64,000 bases of DNA from Pseudomonas shahriarae (GCF_014268455.2 NZ_CP077085.1:1550001-1614000), one strand, 5' to 3'; shown: positions 17,507 through 27,287, counted from the stretch's first letter. Numbers and translations: made by a program. The notes: a model not told the origin generated them from the letters alone.

Positions 17507-18694
17507 TTAAGCGTTGACTGTCACCTGCTTACGACTGGCCATCGCCGTCACGGCATAACCAATCAATGCCGCGAGGATCGAGCCGGTGAGAATGCCCATC
17601 CGGTCCATCCCGGCGTATTCGCTACTGCCCGGCAAGAACGCCAGTGAGCCGACAAACAGGCTCATGGTGAAGCCGATGCCACACAGGATGGCGACACCCA
17701 TGACCTGGCCCCAATTGGCGCCGGTCGGTAGGGCGGCCAGCCCGGTTTTCACGGCGAGCCAGGTCAGGCCAAACACACCGACCGTCTTGCCCACCAGCAA
17801 ACCTGCCGCGATACCCATCGGCACGTGGTGGGTGAAGCTTTCCAGATTGACCCCGGCCAGCGACACGCCAGCGTTGGCAAAGGCGAACAGCGGCAGGATG
17901 CCGTATGCCACCCACGGGTGCAGGGCGTGTTCCAGGCCGAGCAGGGGCGAGGGCTCGGCGTTCTTGGTGCGCAGCGGAATGCAGAACGCCAGGGTGACGC
18001 CGGCCAGGGTGGCGTGAACACCGCTCTTGAGCACGCAGACCCACAGGATCAAGCCGATGATCAGGTACGGCCCGAGCTTGACCACGCCCAGGCGATTCAT
18101 GGTGATCAACGCGACAAGGCAGGCGCCGGCGCCCGCCAGCGACGCAGTGGACAGTTCGCCGGAGTAGAAAATCGCAATGACGATGATGGCTCCCAGGTCA
18201 TCAATGATCGCCAGGGTCATCAGGAACAGCTTCAGCGACACCGGTACACGCTTGCCCAGCAGTGCCAGCACGCCCAGGGCAAAGGCGATATCGGTGGCCA
18301 TCGGGATGGCCCAGCCGCCGAGTGCCGCCGGGTTATCCTTGTTCAAGGCCCAGTAGATCAGCGCCGGCACCACCATGCCGCCGATGGCCGCAGCCCCTGG
18401 CAGCACAACCTGGGAAGGCTTGGACAAATGGCCGTCGAGCAGCTCGCGCTTGACCTCCAGGCCGATCAGCAGGAAGAACAGGGCCATCAGGCCGTCGTTG
18501 ATCCACAGTAGCGATGGCTTCGCGATCTGCAGGGCGCCGATCTGTACGGCGACGGGCACTTCAAGAAAGCTGCTGTAGAACGACGACAGCGGCGAGTTGT
18601 TGATGATCAGGGCCAAGGCGGCTGCAGCGATCAGTAACAGACCGCTGGCCGCTTCGAGCTGGAAGAAACGGGTAAACGTGCTACGCAGAGGCAA
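17507..18694 (-). CDS. nhaA: Na+/H+ antiporter NhaA
   Basis: A 395-residue inner-membrane antiporter that exports Na+ for H+ at alkaline pH. It has about 12 helices. The paired aspartates of the ion site are in [19 protein letters not shown], and [23 protein letters not shown] is the characteristic assembly region. The likely start is TTG at 18694, with GGAGAG six bases before it, giving [22 protein letters not shown] at 18712 lacks a binding site. A 198-bp AT-rich intergenic region separates it from the divergent PLP gene. Confidence 0.93.
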   Translation of the reverse strand: MPLRSTFTRFFQLEAASGLLLIAAAALALIINNSPLSSFYSSFLEVPVAVQIGALQIAKPSLLWINDGLMALFFLLIGLEVKRELLDGHLSKPSQVVLPGAAAIGGMVVPALIYWALNKDNPAALGGWAIPMATDIAFALGVLALLGKRVPVSLKLFLMTLAIIDDLGAIIVIAIFYSGELSTASLAGAGACLVALITMNRLGVVKLGPYLIIGLILWVCVLKSGVHATLAGVTLAFCIPLRTKNAEPSPLLGLEHALHPWVAYGILPLFAFANAGVSLAGVNLESFTHHVPMGIAAGLLVGKTVGVFGLTWLAVKTGLAALPTGANWGQVMGVAILCGIGFTMSLFVGSLAFLPGSSEYAGMDRMGILTGSILAALIGYAVTAMASRKQVTVNA

Positions 18695-18910
18695 GGGACG
18701 CTCTCCAATCAAGGTTCAATAGGGGCGTACCCTAACCCGTACTGTTAGTTGTTAAAACAAAAGTTATATTCTTTTTTGTTATATAAAAGTGCGGTGCTAG
18801 GGATTGGCTCAAAGCCTAGCAATTAGGGATCGAATTAAGTCATGACTGTATCTGTGTGCAGTTTGGGAAACACCCTAAGATCACGCCTGAAAACTTAATG
18901 GAACTTGAGC

Positions 18911-20005
18911 ATGAGTGACCACCGTCCGTGGGCCCGAGAGGCCATTCGCATTATTGAAGCTGATTTCCAGCGCAGCGCCGACACCCACCTGATCCCACTG
19001 GCATTGCCGGGCTTGCCGGGGATCGAATTGTATTTCAAGGATGAGTCCAGCCACCCCACCGGTAGCCTTAAGCACCGCTTGGCCCGCTCCTTGTTCCTGT
19101 ATGCCTTGTGCAACGGCTGGCTCAAGCCCGGCGCGCCGGTGATCGAGGCCTCCAGTGGCTCCACCGCGATTTCCGAAGCGTACTTCGCGCGCTTGCTGGG
19201 CCTGCCGTTTATTGCGGTGATGCCGGCCACCACGTCCCAGGAAAAAATTGCCCAGATCGCCTTCTATGGCGGCAAGAGCCACCTGGTGCAGGACCCCACG
19301 CAGATCTACGCCGAATCCGAGCGCCTGGCGCAGGAAAGCGGTGGGCACTTCATGGATCAGTTCACCTATGCCGAACGGGCTACCGACTGGCGGGCGAACA
19401 ACAATATTGCCGAGTCGATCTTCCAGCAGTTGCGCTTCGAGCGGCATCCAGAGCCGAGCTGGCTGATTTCCAGCCCGGGTACCGGCGGTACCACGGCGAC
19501 TCTGGGGCGCTATGTGCGTTATCGCCAGCATTGCACCCGAGTGTTGTGTGCCGACGCCGAGCGTTCGGTGTTCTTCGAGTATTACCAGAGCGGTGATGCC
19601 AGCTTGCGCCTGGACTGCGGCTCACGGATCGAAGGCATTGGTCGGCCACGGGTGGAAGCGTCGTTCCTGCCCAAGGTGATTGATGCAATGGTCAAGGTGC
19701 CGGATGCCTTGTCGCTGGCCGCCATGCATTACCTGGCGCAGCGCTTGGGACGGCGGGTCGGGGGATCCAGCGGCACCAACCTGATCGGCGCGTTGATTGC
19801 TGCGCAGCAGATGCAGGCGGCAGGGGAGTCGGGGTCTATCGTGGCGATTCTGTGTGACGGTGGCGAGCGTTATGCCACGACCTACTACGACGATGCGTGG
19901 CTGGTTGGGCAGGGGTATGCGCTGGAAGAGTTGATCGACGCGGTTGCCGCCAGTGTCGAGCGTGGCGAGCCGTTGCCGGACAGCGTATTGCGCGCCAATA
20001 TCTAA
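18911..20005 (+). CDS. PLP-dependent cysteine synthase/cystathionine beta-synthase family enzyme
   Basis: A 364-residue fold-type II PLP enzyme. The Schiff-base lysine is in [13 protein letters not shown], the substrate loop is [22 protein letters not shown], and the phosphate-binding loop is [16 protein letters not shown]. The glycine-rich [12 protein letters not shown] near the C terminus is also typical. The family includes cysteine synthases and cysteine desulfhydrases; the sequence is closer to the diverged PLP-dependent cysteine synthase-like group than to CysK or CysM. The start at 18911 was taken because it is the only ATG. No sulfur genes are adjacent. Confidence 0.8.
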   Translation: MSDHRPWAREAIRIIEADFQRSADTHLIPLALPGLPGIELYFKDESSHPTGSLKHRLARSLFLYALCNGWLKPGAPVIEASSGSTAISEAYFARLLGLPFIAVMPATTSQEKIAQIAFYGGKSHLVQDPTQIYAESERLAQESGGHFMDQFTYAERATDWRANNNIAESIFQQLRFERHPEPSWLISSPGTGGTTATLGRYVRYRQHCTRVLCADAERSVFFEYYQSGDASLRLDCGSRIEGIGRPRVEASFLPKVIDAMVKVPDALSLAAMHYLAQRLGRRVGGSSGTNLIGALIAAQQMQAAGESGSIVAILCDGGERYATTYYDDAWLVGQGYALEELIDAVAASVERGEPLPDSVLRANI

Positions 20006-20029
20006 ACTGCCTGGCGCATGACGATCACT

Positions 20030-20055
20030 GTGGGAGGCGGGCTTGCCCGCTCCCA
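20030..20055. repeat. REP palindrome
   Basis: GTGGGAGGCGGGCTTGCCCG then CTCCCAC forms a single near-perfect hairpin between convergent genes. It may also serve as a 3' end stabiliser for both transcripts. Confidence 0.75.
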
Positions 20056-20072
20056 CAATGGAGCGCGTTTAC

Positions 20073-21686
20073 TCAGGCTTCGATCCCGAGGATGTTGCGC
20101 GCCACGGCTTCGGCAATCCGAATCCCGTCAACGCCTGCCGACAGGATCCCGCCGGCATAACCTGCGCCTTCACCCGCCGGGAACAGGCCTTTCACATTCA
20201 AGCTCTGCATCGACGCGTCGCGGGTGATCCGCAGTGGCGACGAAGTGCGGGTTTCGATCCCGGTCAGGACTGCGTCATGCAGCGAGTAGCCCTTGATCTG
20301 CTTCTCAAAGGCCGGCAACGCTTCGCGGATGGCCTCGATGGCGAAGTCTGGCAAGGCCAGGGCCAAGTCGCCGAGGGCAACGCCCGGCTTGTAGGAAGGT
20401 TCCACGCTACCAATAGCGGTGGACGGCTTGCCAGCGATGAAATCACCCACCAGTTGCGCCGGTGCTTCGTAGTTGCTGCCGCCGAGGATGAACGCATGGG
20501 ATTCCAGGCGCTCCTGCAACTCGATCCCGGCCAGCGGGCCGCCCGGGTAGTCCACTTCCGGGGTGATACCGACCACGATCCCGGAGTTGGCATTGCGCTC
20601 GTTACGCGAGTACTGGCTCATGCCATTGGTCACGACCCGATTTGGCTCGGAAGTGGCCGCCACCACCGTACCGCCCGGGCACATGCAGAAGCTGTACACC
20701 GAACGGCCGTTCTTGGCGTGGTGCACCAGCTTGTAGTCGGCCGCCCCCAGTTTCGGGTGCCCGGCATACTTGCCCAGGCGCGCGGCGTCGATCAGCGACT
20801 GCGGGTGTTCGATACGGAAACCCACCGAAAACGGCTTGGCTTCCATGTATACGCCACGGCCGTGGAGCATGCGGAAGGTGTCGCGGGCACTGTGGCCGAG
20901 GGCGAGGATCACGTGCCTGGAGAGGATCTGCTCGCCACCATCGACGACCACGCCATTTAACTGGCCGTCCTCGATCAGCACGTCGGTGACCCGCTGTTCG
21001 AAACGCACCTCACCGCCCAGGGCGATGATTTGCTGGCGCATGTTTTCTACCACGCCGGTCAGGCGGAAGGTGCCGATATGCGGTTTGCTGACGTAAAGGA
21101 TTTCGTCTGGCGCGCCGGCCTTGACGAACTCGTGCAGCACCTTGCGCCCGTGGAACTTCGGATCCTTGATCTGGCTGTAGAGCTTGCCGTCGGAAAAGGT
21201 CCCGGCGCCGCCCTCGCCGAACTGCACGTTGGACTCGGGGTTGAGTACGCTTTTGCGCCACAGGCCCCAGGTGTCCTTGGTGCGCTGGCGTACTTCGCGG
21301 CCACGCTCGAGGATGATCGGCTTGAAACCCATCTGCGCCAGCAACAGCCCGGCAAAAATCCCGCAAGGACCGAAACCGACCACAATCGGTCGCTCGCTCA
21401 GGTCGGCCGGCGCCTGGCCGACTACCTTGTAGCTGACATCCGGTGCGGCGTTGATATTGCGGTCGTCGGCGAACTTGAGCAGCAGGGCGGCTTCGCCCTT
21501 GACCTCAAGGTCGACGGTGTAGATGAAGCACAGCTCCGATGATTTTTTGCGTGCATCGTAGCTGCGTTTGAACAGGGTGAAATCGAGCAGATCATCACTG
21601 GCGATGCCCAGGCGCTGCACAATCGCAGGCCGCAGGTCTTCTTCGGGATGGTCGATGGGCAGCTTGAGTTCGGTGATTCGTAGCAT
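20073..21686 (-). CDS. FAD-dependent dehydrogenase (COG2509-type)
   Basis: A 537-residue cytosolic flavoprotein. Residues 1-90 form an alpha/beta N-terminal domain (ITELKLPIDHPEEDLRPAI). The dinucleotide-binding loop is VVGFGPCGIFAGLLLAQMG and continues to the ribose-binding acidic residue in PIILERGREV. QFGEGGAGTFSDGKLYSQI and the C-terminal GLFPAGEGAGYAGGILSAGVDGIRIAEAV close the FAD site. The family is widespread and uncharacterised; its members are often called FAD-dependent dehydrogenases. No operon partner is evident. Confidence 0.85.
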   Translation of the reverse strand: MLRITELKLPIDHPEEDLRPAIVQRLGIASDDLLDFTLFKRSYDARKKSSELCFIYTVDLEVKGEAALLLKFADDRNINAAPDVSYKVVGQAPADLSERPIVVGFGPCGIFAGLLLAQMGFKPIILERGREVRQRTKDTWGLWRKSVLNPESNVQFGEGGAGTFSDGKLYSQIKDPKFHGRKVLHEFVKAGAPDEILYVSKPHIGTFRLTGVVENMRQQIIALGGEVRFEQRVTDVLIEDGQLNGVVVDGGEQILSRHVILALGHSARDTFRMLHGRGVYMEAKPFSVGFRIEHPQSLIDAARLGKYAGHPKLGAADYKLVHHAKNGRSVYSFCMCPGGTVVAATSEPNRVVTNGMSQYSRNERNANSGIVVGITPEVDYPGGPLAGIELQERLESHAFILGGSNYEAPAQLVGDFIAGKPSTAIGSVEPSYKPGVALGDLALALPDFAIEAIREALPAFEKQIKGYSLHDAVLTGIETRTSSPLRITRDASMQSLNVKGLFPAGEGAGYAGGILSAGVDGIRIAEAVARNILGIEA

Positions 21687-21792
21687 GACAGGATCCGGTA
21701 TGCGGCGTTTGGTAGGGCCGGCGGTTTTGCAAACCGGCGATTATAAGCCCCAACGGCGGTTTCCCGTCATGCTAAAACAGCGCAGGGCCGAA

Positions 21793-22464
21793 TCAGTCGT
21801 CTCGCGAGCCGCCAAACGCCGCGCAGCCACGCTGCACCTGGCCGTTGATCCGAAGTTCGGCGCTCATGTGCTGCAGGCTGCCGCTGACGCTGTCGATGCA
21901 GCGCTGGGGCGCGACCCACAGTTCGATCTTCTGGCCGTTGGCTTCGGTGGTGAGGTTGAAACGGCCATCGCCCAGTTGCTCTTCCACATAAGGTACCGGC
22001 AGCGGTGGCTGGCCCTCGCGCTGCAGGACCATGCCCTTGTTGGTGACATTCAGCGCCCACGCGGGTTTGTGGCCGTTGGCGCGCAGGATCATGCGCTTGA
22101 AGTCCGGGTCGTCACAGGCCGAGGTCGAGCGTTCGACGCGGTACAGCTGCTGCAGCTCCACCTGGCCCTGGGTGCCGCTGGCGACCCCGGAGAACTTGCC
22201 GCGCAAGTCGGCAAACAAGGCCCCTTGCTGGCCGGCCAGGGACGCCGCTTCCTGGAGGATGCTGGTGCCGCCGGTATCGTTGACCACGTAGTTGCGCTGG
22301 TCATGGCAGGGCTGGAACAGCAGTTTATCGCCGATGGCGGTCAACTCGCCCTGCATGCGGGTCAGGCCCGCCGTGGACGGCTTGGCCGGGTCGCGCTCAA
22401 ACACCTGGCAGGCGGCGAACAGGGGCAGTAGGGCAAACAGAGCAAGGATACGGGCGGCACGCAT
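21793..22464 (-). CDS. Lipoprotein of unknown function (COG3650-like)
   Basis: A 223-residue protein with a short signal and lipobox FAAC, followed by QVFERDPAKPSTAGLTRMQG. The ATG at 22464 has AGGAGA seven bases upstream; a further in-frame start lacks a signal sequence. Conserved-looking segments are LLFQPCHDQRNYVVNDTGG and a C-terminal ELWVAPQRCIDSVSGSL, with paired cysteines that could form a disulfide. It resembles uncharacterised COG3650 envelope proteins. No partner genes are apparent. Confidence 0.65.
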   Translation of the reverse strand: MRAARILALFALLPLFAACQVFERDPAKPSTAGLTRMQGELTAIGDKLLFQPCHDQRNYVVNDTGGTSILQEAASLAGQQGALFADLRGKFSGVASGTQGQVELQQLYRVERSTSACDDPDFKRMILRANGHKPAWALNVTNKGMVLQREGQPPLPVPYVEEQLGDGRFNLTTEANGQKIELWVAPQRCIDSVSGSLQHMSAELRINGQVQRGCAAFGGSRDD

Positions 22465-22634
22465 TATCGGGTCTCCTGACAAGTGCCGCCACGTTACGCA
22501 GGCTGGCGCTGCATCACAAGTCGGTGATGGGCGATTAGGTTGCAGCATTTTAACGGAGCCTGAAATTAAGCCTTTTCCCGTGGATGTTACGGAAGCCTTA
22601 TGCCAAGTTTAAGTTTTTCGAAAGGCGCATTCAT

Positions 22635-22991
22635 ATGAACATTCGATGGACCCTTTTCGCCCTGGCCTGCGTGGCACCCCTGGCCTGGGCCGAGGTGCCG
22701 GCCAAGCTGTTCTATACCTCACAGACCGACTTCACCGATATCACCTTGACCCTGAAAAAAGCCCAAGCCCTCCACCCCGAGTTTATCGAGGTTGATGTGA
22801 CGCTGACACCGCAGGCCCAGGAGCGCACGAAGGCGCTGTCCCAGGCGGCCATGCATAAACAGATGGCCCTGTACCTCAATGGCCGGCAGCTCAATACGGC
22901 GACGGTCCAGGGTGTGCTCGACGGTCCGAGCCTGAGGTTCTCCATCCCCCGCGATCAGTTGTTGGAGATGATGCCGTCGCTGATCAAGTGA
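22635..22991 (+). CDS. Small exported hypothetical protein
   Basis: A 118-residue protein starting at 22635 with signal peptide MNIRWTLFALACVAPLAWA. The mature part (EVPAKLFYTSQTDFTDITLTLKKAQ...) is a compact alpha/beta domain without cysteines. I do not recognise the family. Its stop codon directly abuts the end of the convergent SDR gene. It probably acts in the periplasm. Confidence 0.6.
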   Translation: MNIRWTLFALACVAPLAWAEVPAKLFYTSQTDFTDITLTLKKAQALHPEFIEVDVTLTPQAQERTKALSQAAMHKQMALYLNGRQLNTATVQGVLDGPSLRFSIPRDQLLEMMPSLIK

Positions 22992-23591
22992 TCAGCCGAC
23001 GATGTAAGTCTGCCCGGTCTGTAAGCCTTCCACACTCTTGGCGTAGGCCAAAGCTACATCTGCCGCAGGCACCGGCTTGAAGCCCCGGAAATAAGGCGCA
23101 TAGCTGCCCATGGCCTCCAGCAGTACGTTGGGGCTGACCGAGTTGATCCGCAGGCCTCGTGGCAGTTCAATTGCCGCCGCTTTGACGAAAGCATCAATGG
23201 CGCCATTGACCAGCGCCGCCGAGGCGCCGGTGCGGATCGGGTCGCGGTTGAGGATGCCGCTGGTGAAGGTGAAGGACGCACCGTCGTTGGCAAATTCGCG
23301 GCCGATCAGCAGCAGGTTGACCTGGCCCATCAGTTTGTCTTGCAGGCCGAGGTCGAAGTGGCTGGCGTCCATTTCGCCCAGGGGCACAAAGTTGACGCTG
23401 CCGGCGGCGCACACCAGGGCGTCGAACTTGCCGGTTTGTGCAAACAGTCGGCGGATCGAAGCGCTGTCGCTGATATCGACGTGAAAGTCGCCGCTCGTGC
23501 GACCAATGCTGATCACTTCATGGCGCTGGGACAGTTCGGCCTTGACCGCCGAGCCCACCGTGCCGCTGGCGCCAATCAACAGGATTTTCAT
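22992..23591 (-). CDS. Short-chain dehydrogenase-like protein with altered active site
   Basis: A 199-residue Rossmann protein. The cofactor loop is LLIGASGTVGSAV, followed by IGRTSGDFHVDISD and ALVCAAGSVNFVPLG (NAG-like position). Where SDRs carry YxxxK, this protein reads SAALVNGAIDAFVKAA. The aligned Tyr and Lys therefore appear to be Ala and Asn, although FTFTSG preserves the catalytic-Ser region. It may be a non-catalytic binder or use other residues. It is divergently transcribed from a LysR gene, which suggests it is that regulator's target. Confidence 0.75.
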   Translation of the reverse strand: MKILLIGASGTVGSAVKAELSQRHEVISIGRTSGDFHVDISDSASIRRLFAQTGKFDALVCAAGSVNFVPLGEMDASHFDLGLQDKLMGQVNLLLIGREFANDGASFTFTSGILNRDPIRTGASAALVNGAIDAFVKAAAIELPRGLRINSVSPNVLLEAMGSYAPYFRGFKPVPAADVALAYAKSVEGLQTGQTYIVG

Positions 23592-23695
23592 GTGTCGTTC
23601 CTCTAGAGGTTCAGGTGAGCCTTGAGTCTAGAGTGGTTTTTTCTGCGGATAAGCGCACTAATAGGCAACCTTTGGTTTTCAAATGGAAACAATCC

Positions 23696-24604
23696 ATGAG
23701 CGAGATGGATGATCTGGCGGCGTTTGCGGTGTTGATCGAAGCCGGCAGTTTTACCCTGGCCGCCCAGCAACTGGGGTGCAGCAAGGGCCAGTTGTCCAAG
23801 CGCATCAGCCAGTTGGAGGCGCAGTTTTCGGTGGTGTTGCTGCATCGCACCACCCGCCGTTTAAGCCTCACTGCCGCCGGCGCGGCGCTGTTACCCCAGG
23901 CCCAGGCATTGGTAATCCAGGTCGACCGCGCGCGTCAGGCATTGGCGCGACTCAAGGACGATGTGGCAGGGCCGGTGCGTATGACCGTTCCGGTTTCCCT
24001 GGGTGAAACCTTCTTCGATGGTCTGTTGCTGGAGTTTTCCCGGCAGTACCCGCAAGTACAGATCGAGCTGGATCTGAACAACAATTATCGTGACCTGGCG
24101 CGGGACGGTTTTGATCTGGCAGTACGCTCGGCGGTGGCCAACGATGAAAGGCTGGTCGCCAGGCCGCTGTTGGCCTGGCATGAAATGACCTGCGCCAGCC
24201 CGGCCTATCTGGAGCAACACGGGGAACCGCTGACACCGGCGGAGCTGGTCGGCCACCGTTGCTTGCTCAACAGCCACTACAGTGGTCGCGAAGAGTGGCT
24301 GTATCACCAGCAACACGAATTGCTGCGGGTCCGGGTGGATGGCACGTTTGCCTCCAACCACTACAACCTGCTGAAAAAGGCGGCGTTGGTGGGCGCCGGC
24401 ATCGCACGGCTGCCCTCCTATCTGTTGCAGATGGAATTGGCTGACGGCCGGCTGCGTTGGCTCCTGCGTGATTATCAGACTCGCAGCCAGCCGATGTACC
24501 TGGTCCACCCCTATCAGGGCGGGTTGCCACGCCGTACCCAAGTACTGGCCGATTACCTGGTGGGCTGGTTCAAACGCAATGGCGAGGCATTGGACCGGCT
24601 TTAG
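23696..24604 (+). CDS. LysR-family transcriptional regulator
   Basis: A 302-residue regulator. The N-terminal winged helix is DLAAFAVLIEAGSFTLAAQQLGCSKGQLSKRISQLE. The co-inducer domain begins near residue 90 (GPVRMTVPVSLGETFFDGLLLEF). The CrgA-like layout includes DLAVRSA and GIARLPSYL. It is divergent from the SDR gene across 104 bases, the usual geometry for LysR control of a neighbour. The 3' end overlaps the convergent DoxX gene by four bases. Confidence 0.9.
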   Translation: MSEMDDLAAFAVLIEAGSFTLAAQQLGCSKGQLSKRISQLEAQFSVVLLHRTTRRLSLTAAGAALLPQAQALVIQVDRARQALARLKDDVAGPVRMTVPVSLGETFFDGLLLEFSRQYPQVQIELDLNNNYRDLARDGFDLAVRSAVANDERLVARPLLAWHEMTCASPAYLEQHGEPLTPAELVGHRCLLNSHYSGREEWLYHQQHELLRVRVDGTFASNHYNLLKKAALVGAGIARLPSYLLQMELADGRLRWLLRDYQTRSQPMYLVHPYQGGLPRRTQVLADYLVGWFKRNGEALDRL

Positions 24605-25086
24605 CGCCAGCGCCGGGCAATCCAGTGATCCATGGACACCCGTCCTGGTCCCTTGGCCATCAACAGCAGCAGCAAGGCGATCCAGGTGCCGTGGGTCGGG
24701 TAGGCGTCGGGGTAGACAAACAACTGGATCACCAGGGTCATACCCAACAAGGCCAGGGCCGAAAAGCGCGTGGCCAGCCCCAGCAGAATCAGGACCGGGA
24801 AAAAATGCTCGGCGAACGTAGCCAGGTACGCCGCCACTTCTGCGGGCACAAACGGTACGTGGTATTCACTTTTAAACAACGGCACGGTGGAGTTGGCCAA
24901 CTGCGGCACACCCAGTTCGAAGGTGCCGTCTACCAGGTCGACGGCAAAGCCCTGGACCTTGGTCTGGCCGGACTTCCAGAACACCGCCGCCATGGAAAAG
25001 CGTGCAATAAGGGCGATCAGGCTGTAGGGGATGTTCCCGAAGGTTTGGGTGGCGCGTGCAATCAGGCGCGTAGCGGCAGTATTCAT
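24601..25086 (-). CDS. DoxX-family membrane protein of the bufferin/Hvf-type cluster
   Basis: A 161-residue inner-membrane protein with four helices. RFSMAAVFWKSGQTKVQGF and HFFPVLILLGLATRFSALALLGMTLVIQLF are typical of DoxX. DoxX proteins often accompany DUF692/DUF2063/DUF2282 genes, where they may help electron flow or export. The start codon overlaps the end of the DUF2063 gene by four bases, so this is the last gene of a translationally coupled run from 27052. Confidence 0.85.
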   Translation of the reverse strand: MNTAATRLIARATQTFGNIPYSLIALIARFSMAAVFWKSGQTKVQGFAVDLVDGTFELGVPQLANSTVPLFKSEYHVPFVPAEVAAYLATFAEHFFPVLILLGLATRFSALALLGMTLVIQLFVYPDAYPTHGTWIALLLLLMAKGPGRVSMDHWIARRWR

Positions 25087-25847
25087 GGTTGTACCTTGAT
25101 ATGGGTGATGGCGCGGTGGTTGATCAGCAGTCCCAGGCAGTGGTGCAGGTCAAATTCGCTCGCTGCGTCGAGGGCGTACGCCACCGCCATTTCCAGGGGC
25201 CAATCGTTGGCCAGGCTGTTGATAAACGTCACGCAGCCGCTGTCGATGCCGAATACCTCGACCTCCAGGCCGTTGCGCAGGATCAACGCGCTTTGCTCCT
25301 GCCAGGGGTTGAGGCTGGCGACGGTGTCGGTGGTTTGATGCGCGGCCCATAACGCCACCACGGCATAGTTCGACTGCAGGGTGCTGACGCTGGGGTGCAG
25401 GTGCAGGCGTACGTTGCCCAGGCTGGGCAACTGTTGCAGTTGGTCGATGACGGCCTGGGGCTCGGCGACGGGTGTGTCGGCGGCGTGATAGGCGTTGATC
25501 CGCAAGTGCTCCAGTCGCGCGACGTCCGCCAGGTAAGGCACGCTGGCGGCGGGGGCGAAGCCCTGGATAAAGGCGGCAAGGTCGCTGCCGTACTCGTTGA
25601 GCAGTGGGCTGGTGGGTGGATAGGCCTGGACATACAACCCGGCCATGGCGCGGAAAAAACCATCGCCCACCAGTTGCCGGGTTACTGGGTAACCGTCGGC
25701 CAGGGCGCTGATTAACGAACTGTGGACGTTGTTGCGATACACCGCAAAACGGCTGGCGGGATCGGCGCCGTTGTGGCTGAACAAACCCTCCGGGCATGGC
25801 TGGCCCGGCGCCAACAGGGCCTTTGCAAACTGTTCGAGCACATTCAT
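25083..25847 (-). CDS. DUF2063 protein, HvfC/BufC-like RiPP maturation partner
   Basis: A 254-residue cytosolic protein. The N-terminal DUF2063 region has [51 protein letters not shown] and [19 protein letters not shown]. The C-terminal half is a beta-rich partner domain. In characterised clusters this protein binds the precursor leader and presents it to the DUF692 enzyme. Here it overlaps the DUF692 gene by four bases, consistent with a stable complex. Inferred by family; no catalytic motif is expected. Confidence 0.85.
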   Translation of the reverse strand: MNVLEQFAKALLAPGQPCPEGLFSHNGADPASRFAVYRNNVHSSLISALADGYPVTRQLVGDGFFRAMAGLYVQAYPPTSPLLNEYGSDLAAFIQGFAPAASVPYLADVARLEHLRINAYHAADTPVAEPQAVIDQLQQLPSLGNVRLHLHPSVSTLQSNYAVVALWAAHQTTDTVASLNPWQEQSALILRNGLEVEVFGIDSGCVTFINSLANDWPLEMAVAYALDAASEFDLHHCLGLLINHRAITHIKVQP

Positions 25848-26725
25848 GGGCGCACCGCCGCAGCCAGCAAGTGGCGCTCGGCTTGCCGGGCTTCGGCGTG
25901 CAATACGCTGAAGGCCGGTACATCGTTGTCGCGCTCGATCAGCGTCGCAACCGGCCCGGTGCGTTGCAAGGCCTGCTGATACAACTGCCAGACGGCGTTG
26001 TCGATGGGCGCGCCGTGATCATCAATCAGCAGGCGATCACCAAGGCTGTCGCTGTCTTCGGCAAAGCCTGCCAGATGAATCTCGCCCACCGCGTGCAAAG
26101 GCAACGCATCGAGGTAGGCCAACGGATCCTGCTGATGATTGATGCAGGACACATACACATTGTTCACGTCCAGCAACAAACCGCAGCCGGTGCGCCGGAT
26201 GACCTCGCGGATAAAGTCGGTTTCATCCAGGGTGGAGCGTTGGAACTGCAGGTAGGTCGACGGGTTCTCCAGCAGCATGGGCCGCTTGAGGGTGGTTTGT
26301 ACCTGGTCCACGTGTTCGCACACTCGCTTGAGAGTTGCGTCGTCATAGGCCAGGGGCAGCAGATCGTTGAGAAACACCGGGCCGTGGCTGGACCAGGCCA
26401 GGTGTTCGGAAAAGGACTGGGGTTGATAGCGCTCGATCAGTACCGCCAGGCGCGCCAGGTGGGCCTGGCTCAGCGGGCCTTCGCCGCCGATGGACAGGCC
26501 GACGCCATGCAGTGACAGCGGATACTGCTCGCGGATCAGGCCCAGGTAGTGATGAAAAGGCCCGCCGGCCACCATGTAGTTTTCGGCGTGGACTTCAAAA
26601 AAACCAATATCGGGCAGGGTGGCGAGCACTGTATGCCAGTGTTCGCTCTTGAGCCCCAGCCCGGCCCGGCACGCAAGGCCGGGTGCCTGAGCCTGGGCGA
26701 CATCAGGCAGGGATGAAAGTGTCAT
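25844..26725 (-). CDS. DUF692 multinuclear non-haem iron oxidase (HvfB/BufB/MbnB-like)
   Basis: A 293-residue TIM-barrel enzyme of the MNIO family that oxidises cysteines in ribosomal peptides. Candidate iron ligands lie in [58 protein letters not shown] and LIDDHGAP. The order and spacing of H, E, D and N match MbnB/TglH relatives. It sits between its precursor (24 bases upstream) and the DUF2063 partner (4-base overlap). By family it would install oxazolone-thioamide or thiooxazole groups. Confidence 0.9.
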   Translation of the reverse strand: MTLSSLPDVAQAQAPGLACRAGLGLKSEHWHTVLATLPDIGFFEVHAENYMVAGGPFHHYLGLIREQYPLSLHGVGLSIGGEGPLSQAHLARLAVLIERYQPQSFSEHLAWSSHGPVFLNDLLPLAYDDATLKRVCEHVDQVQTTLKRPMLLENPSTYLQFQRSTLDETDFIREVIRRTGCGLLLDVNNVYVSCINHQQDPLAYLDALPLHAVGEIHLAGFAEDSDSLGDRLLIDDHGAPIDNAVWQLYQQALQRTGPVATLIERDNDVPAFSVLHAEARQAERHLLAAAVRP

Positions 26726-26749
26726 CGTCAGTACTCAGGCAGGGGTAAT

Positions 26750-27052
26750 TCAGGACTTGGCCTTGAAGGCTTCCAGTTGGCCAAAACCTGTCGGCGAGGT
26801 TTGGCTTTCCATCTTCACGCAGGTGCCTTCAGGGACCAGGTTCCAGGCGTTGGCCTGGTAGTCGGTTTTCGAGGTGCCCGCACAGGTAGTGCCGGGGCCT
26901 GCGGCGCAGTCATTCTTGCCTTTGAGGGCGACGCCGAAGCATTTTTCCATCTTCGCGTCGTCGGCATGGGCGACAGTGGTCAGGGTGCTCAGGCTCAAGG
27001 CCGACCCCAGGGCGAGGACGAGGGTGGCGGCGGACAGCGAACGGGTGGTCAT
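26750..27052 (-). CDS. DUF2282 cysteine-containing RiPP precursor (bufferin/HvfA-type, probable copper binder)
   Basis: A 100-residue precursor with a Sec signal peptide (cleavage expected after AHA, residue 30) that would double as leader. The mature core has four cysteines at 38, 49, 57 and 78, in contexts [20 protein letters not shown] and EGTCVK typical of DUF2282. Family members are modified by DUF692 enzymes and bind copper in the periplasm. GGAG lies seven bases before the ATG at 27052. It heads a four-gene run ending with DoxX. The chemistry and metal are inferred from relatives. Confidence 0.85.
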   Translation of the reverse strand: MTTRSLSAATLVLALGSALSLSTLTTVAHADDAKMEKCFGVALKGKNDCAAGPGTTCAGTSKTDYQANAWNLVPEGTCVKMESQTSPTGFGQLEAFKAKS

Positions 27053-27105
27053 GATGTTTCTCCAGCAGTGAGGTGGGTAAGCAAGCGTTTGTGCTTGCAT
27101 ACCCC

Positions 27106-27135
27106 ACTAGAGAAAGGGGGGAGGGGATCGTTACA
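27106..27135 (-). promoter_or_regulatory. Possible ECF-sigma promoter of the DUF2282 cluster
   Basis: On the minus strand TGTAACG (27135-27129) is followed after 17 bases by TCTAGT. AAC-type -35 elements with TCTA-like -10 elements are used by ECF sigma factors that control many DUF2282 clusters. A hairpin (GCAAGC/GCTTGC at 27081-27098) would lie in the leader. No sigma or anti-sigma gene is nearby, so this is weak evidence. Confidence 0.3.
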
Positions 27136-27190
27136 GGCGGCTCGAATAAAAGTTAAAACAATGCAAATTCTACGGTTCACACAAAGCAAA

Positions 27191-27280
27191 TGTGGGAGCG
27201 GGTTTGCTCGCGATAGAGGTGTGTCAGCCAAACCATCCGGCACCGACACACCGCCTTCGCGGGCAAGCCCGCTCCCACAT
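27191..27280. repeat. REPIN: two inverted REP sequences
   Basis: TGTGGGAGCGGGTTTGCTCG at 27191 and its inverted mate CGCGGGCAAGCCCGCTCCCA near 27258 flank a 40-base spacer. It separates braG from the RiPP cluster and makes read-through between the two operons less likely. Confidence 0.85.
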
Positions 27281-27287
27281 TCAGACC

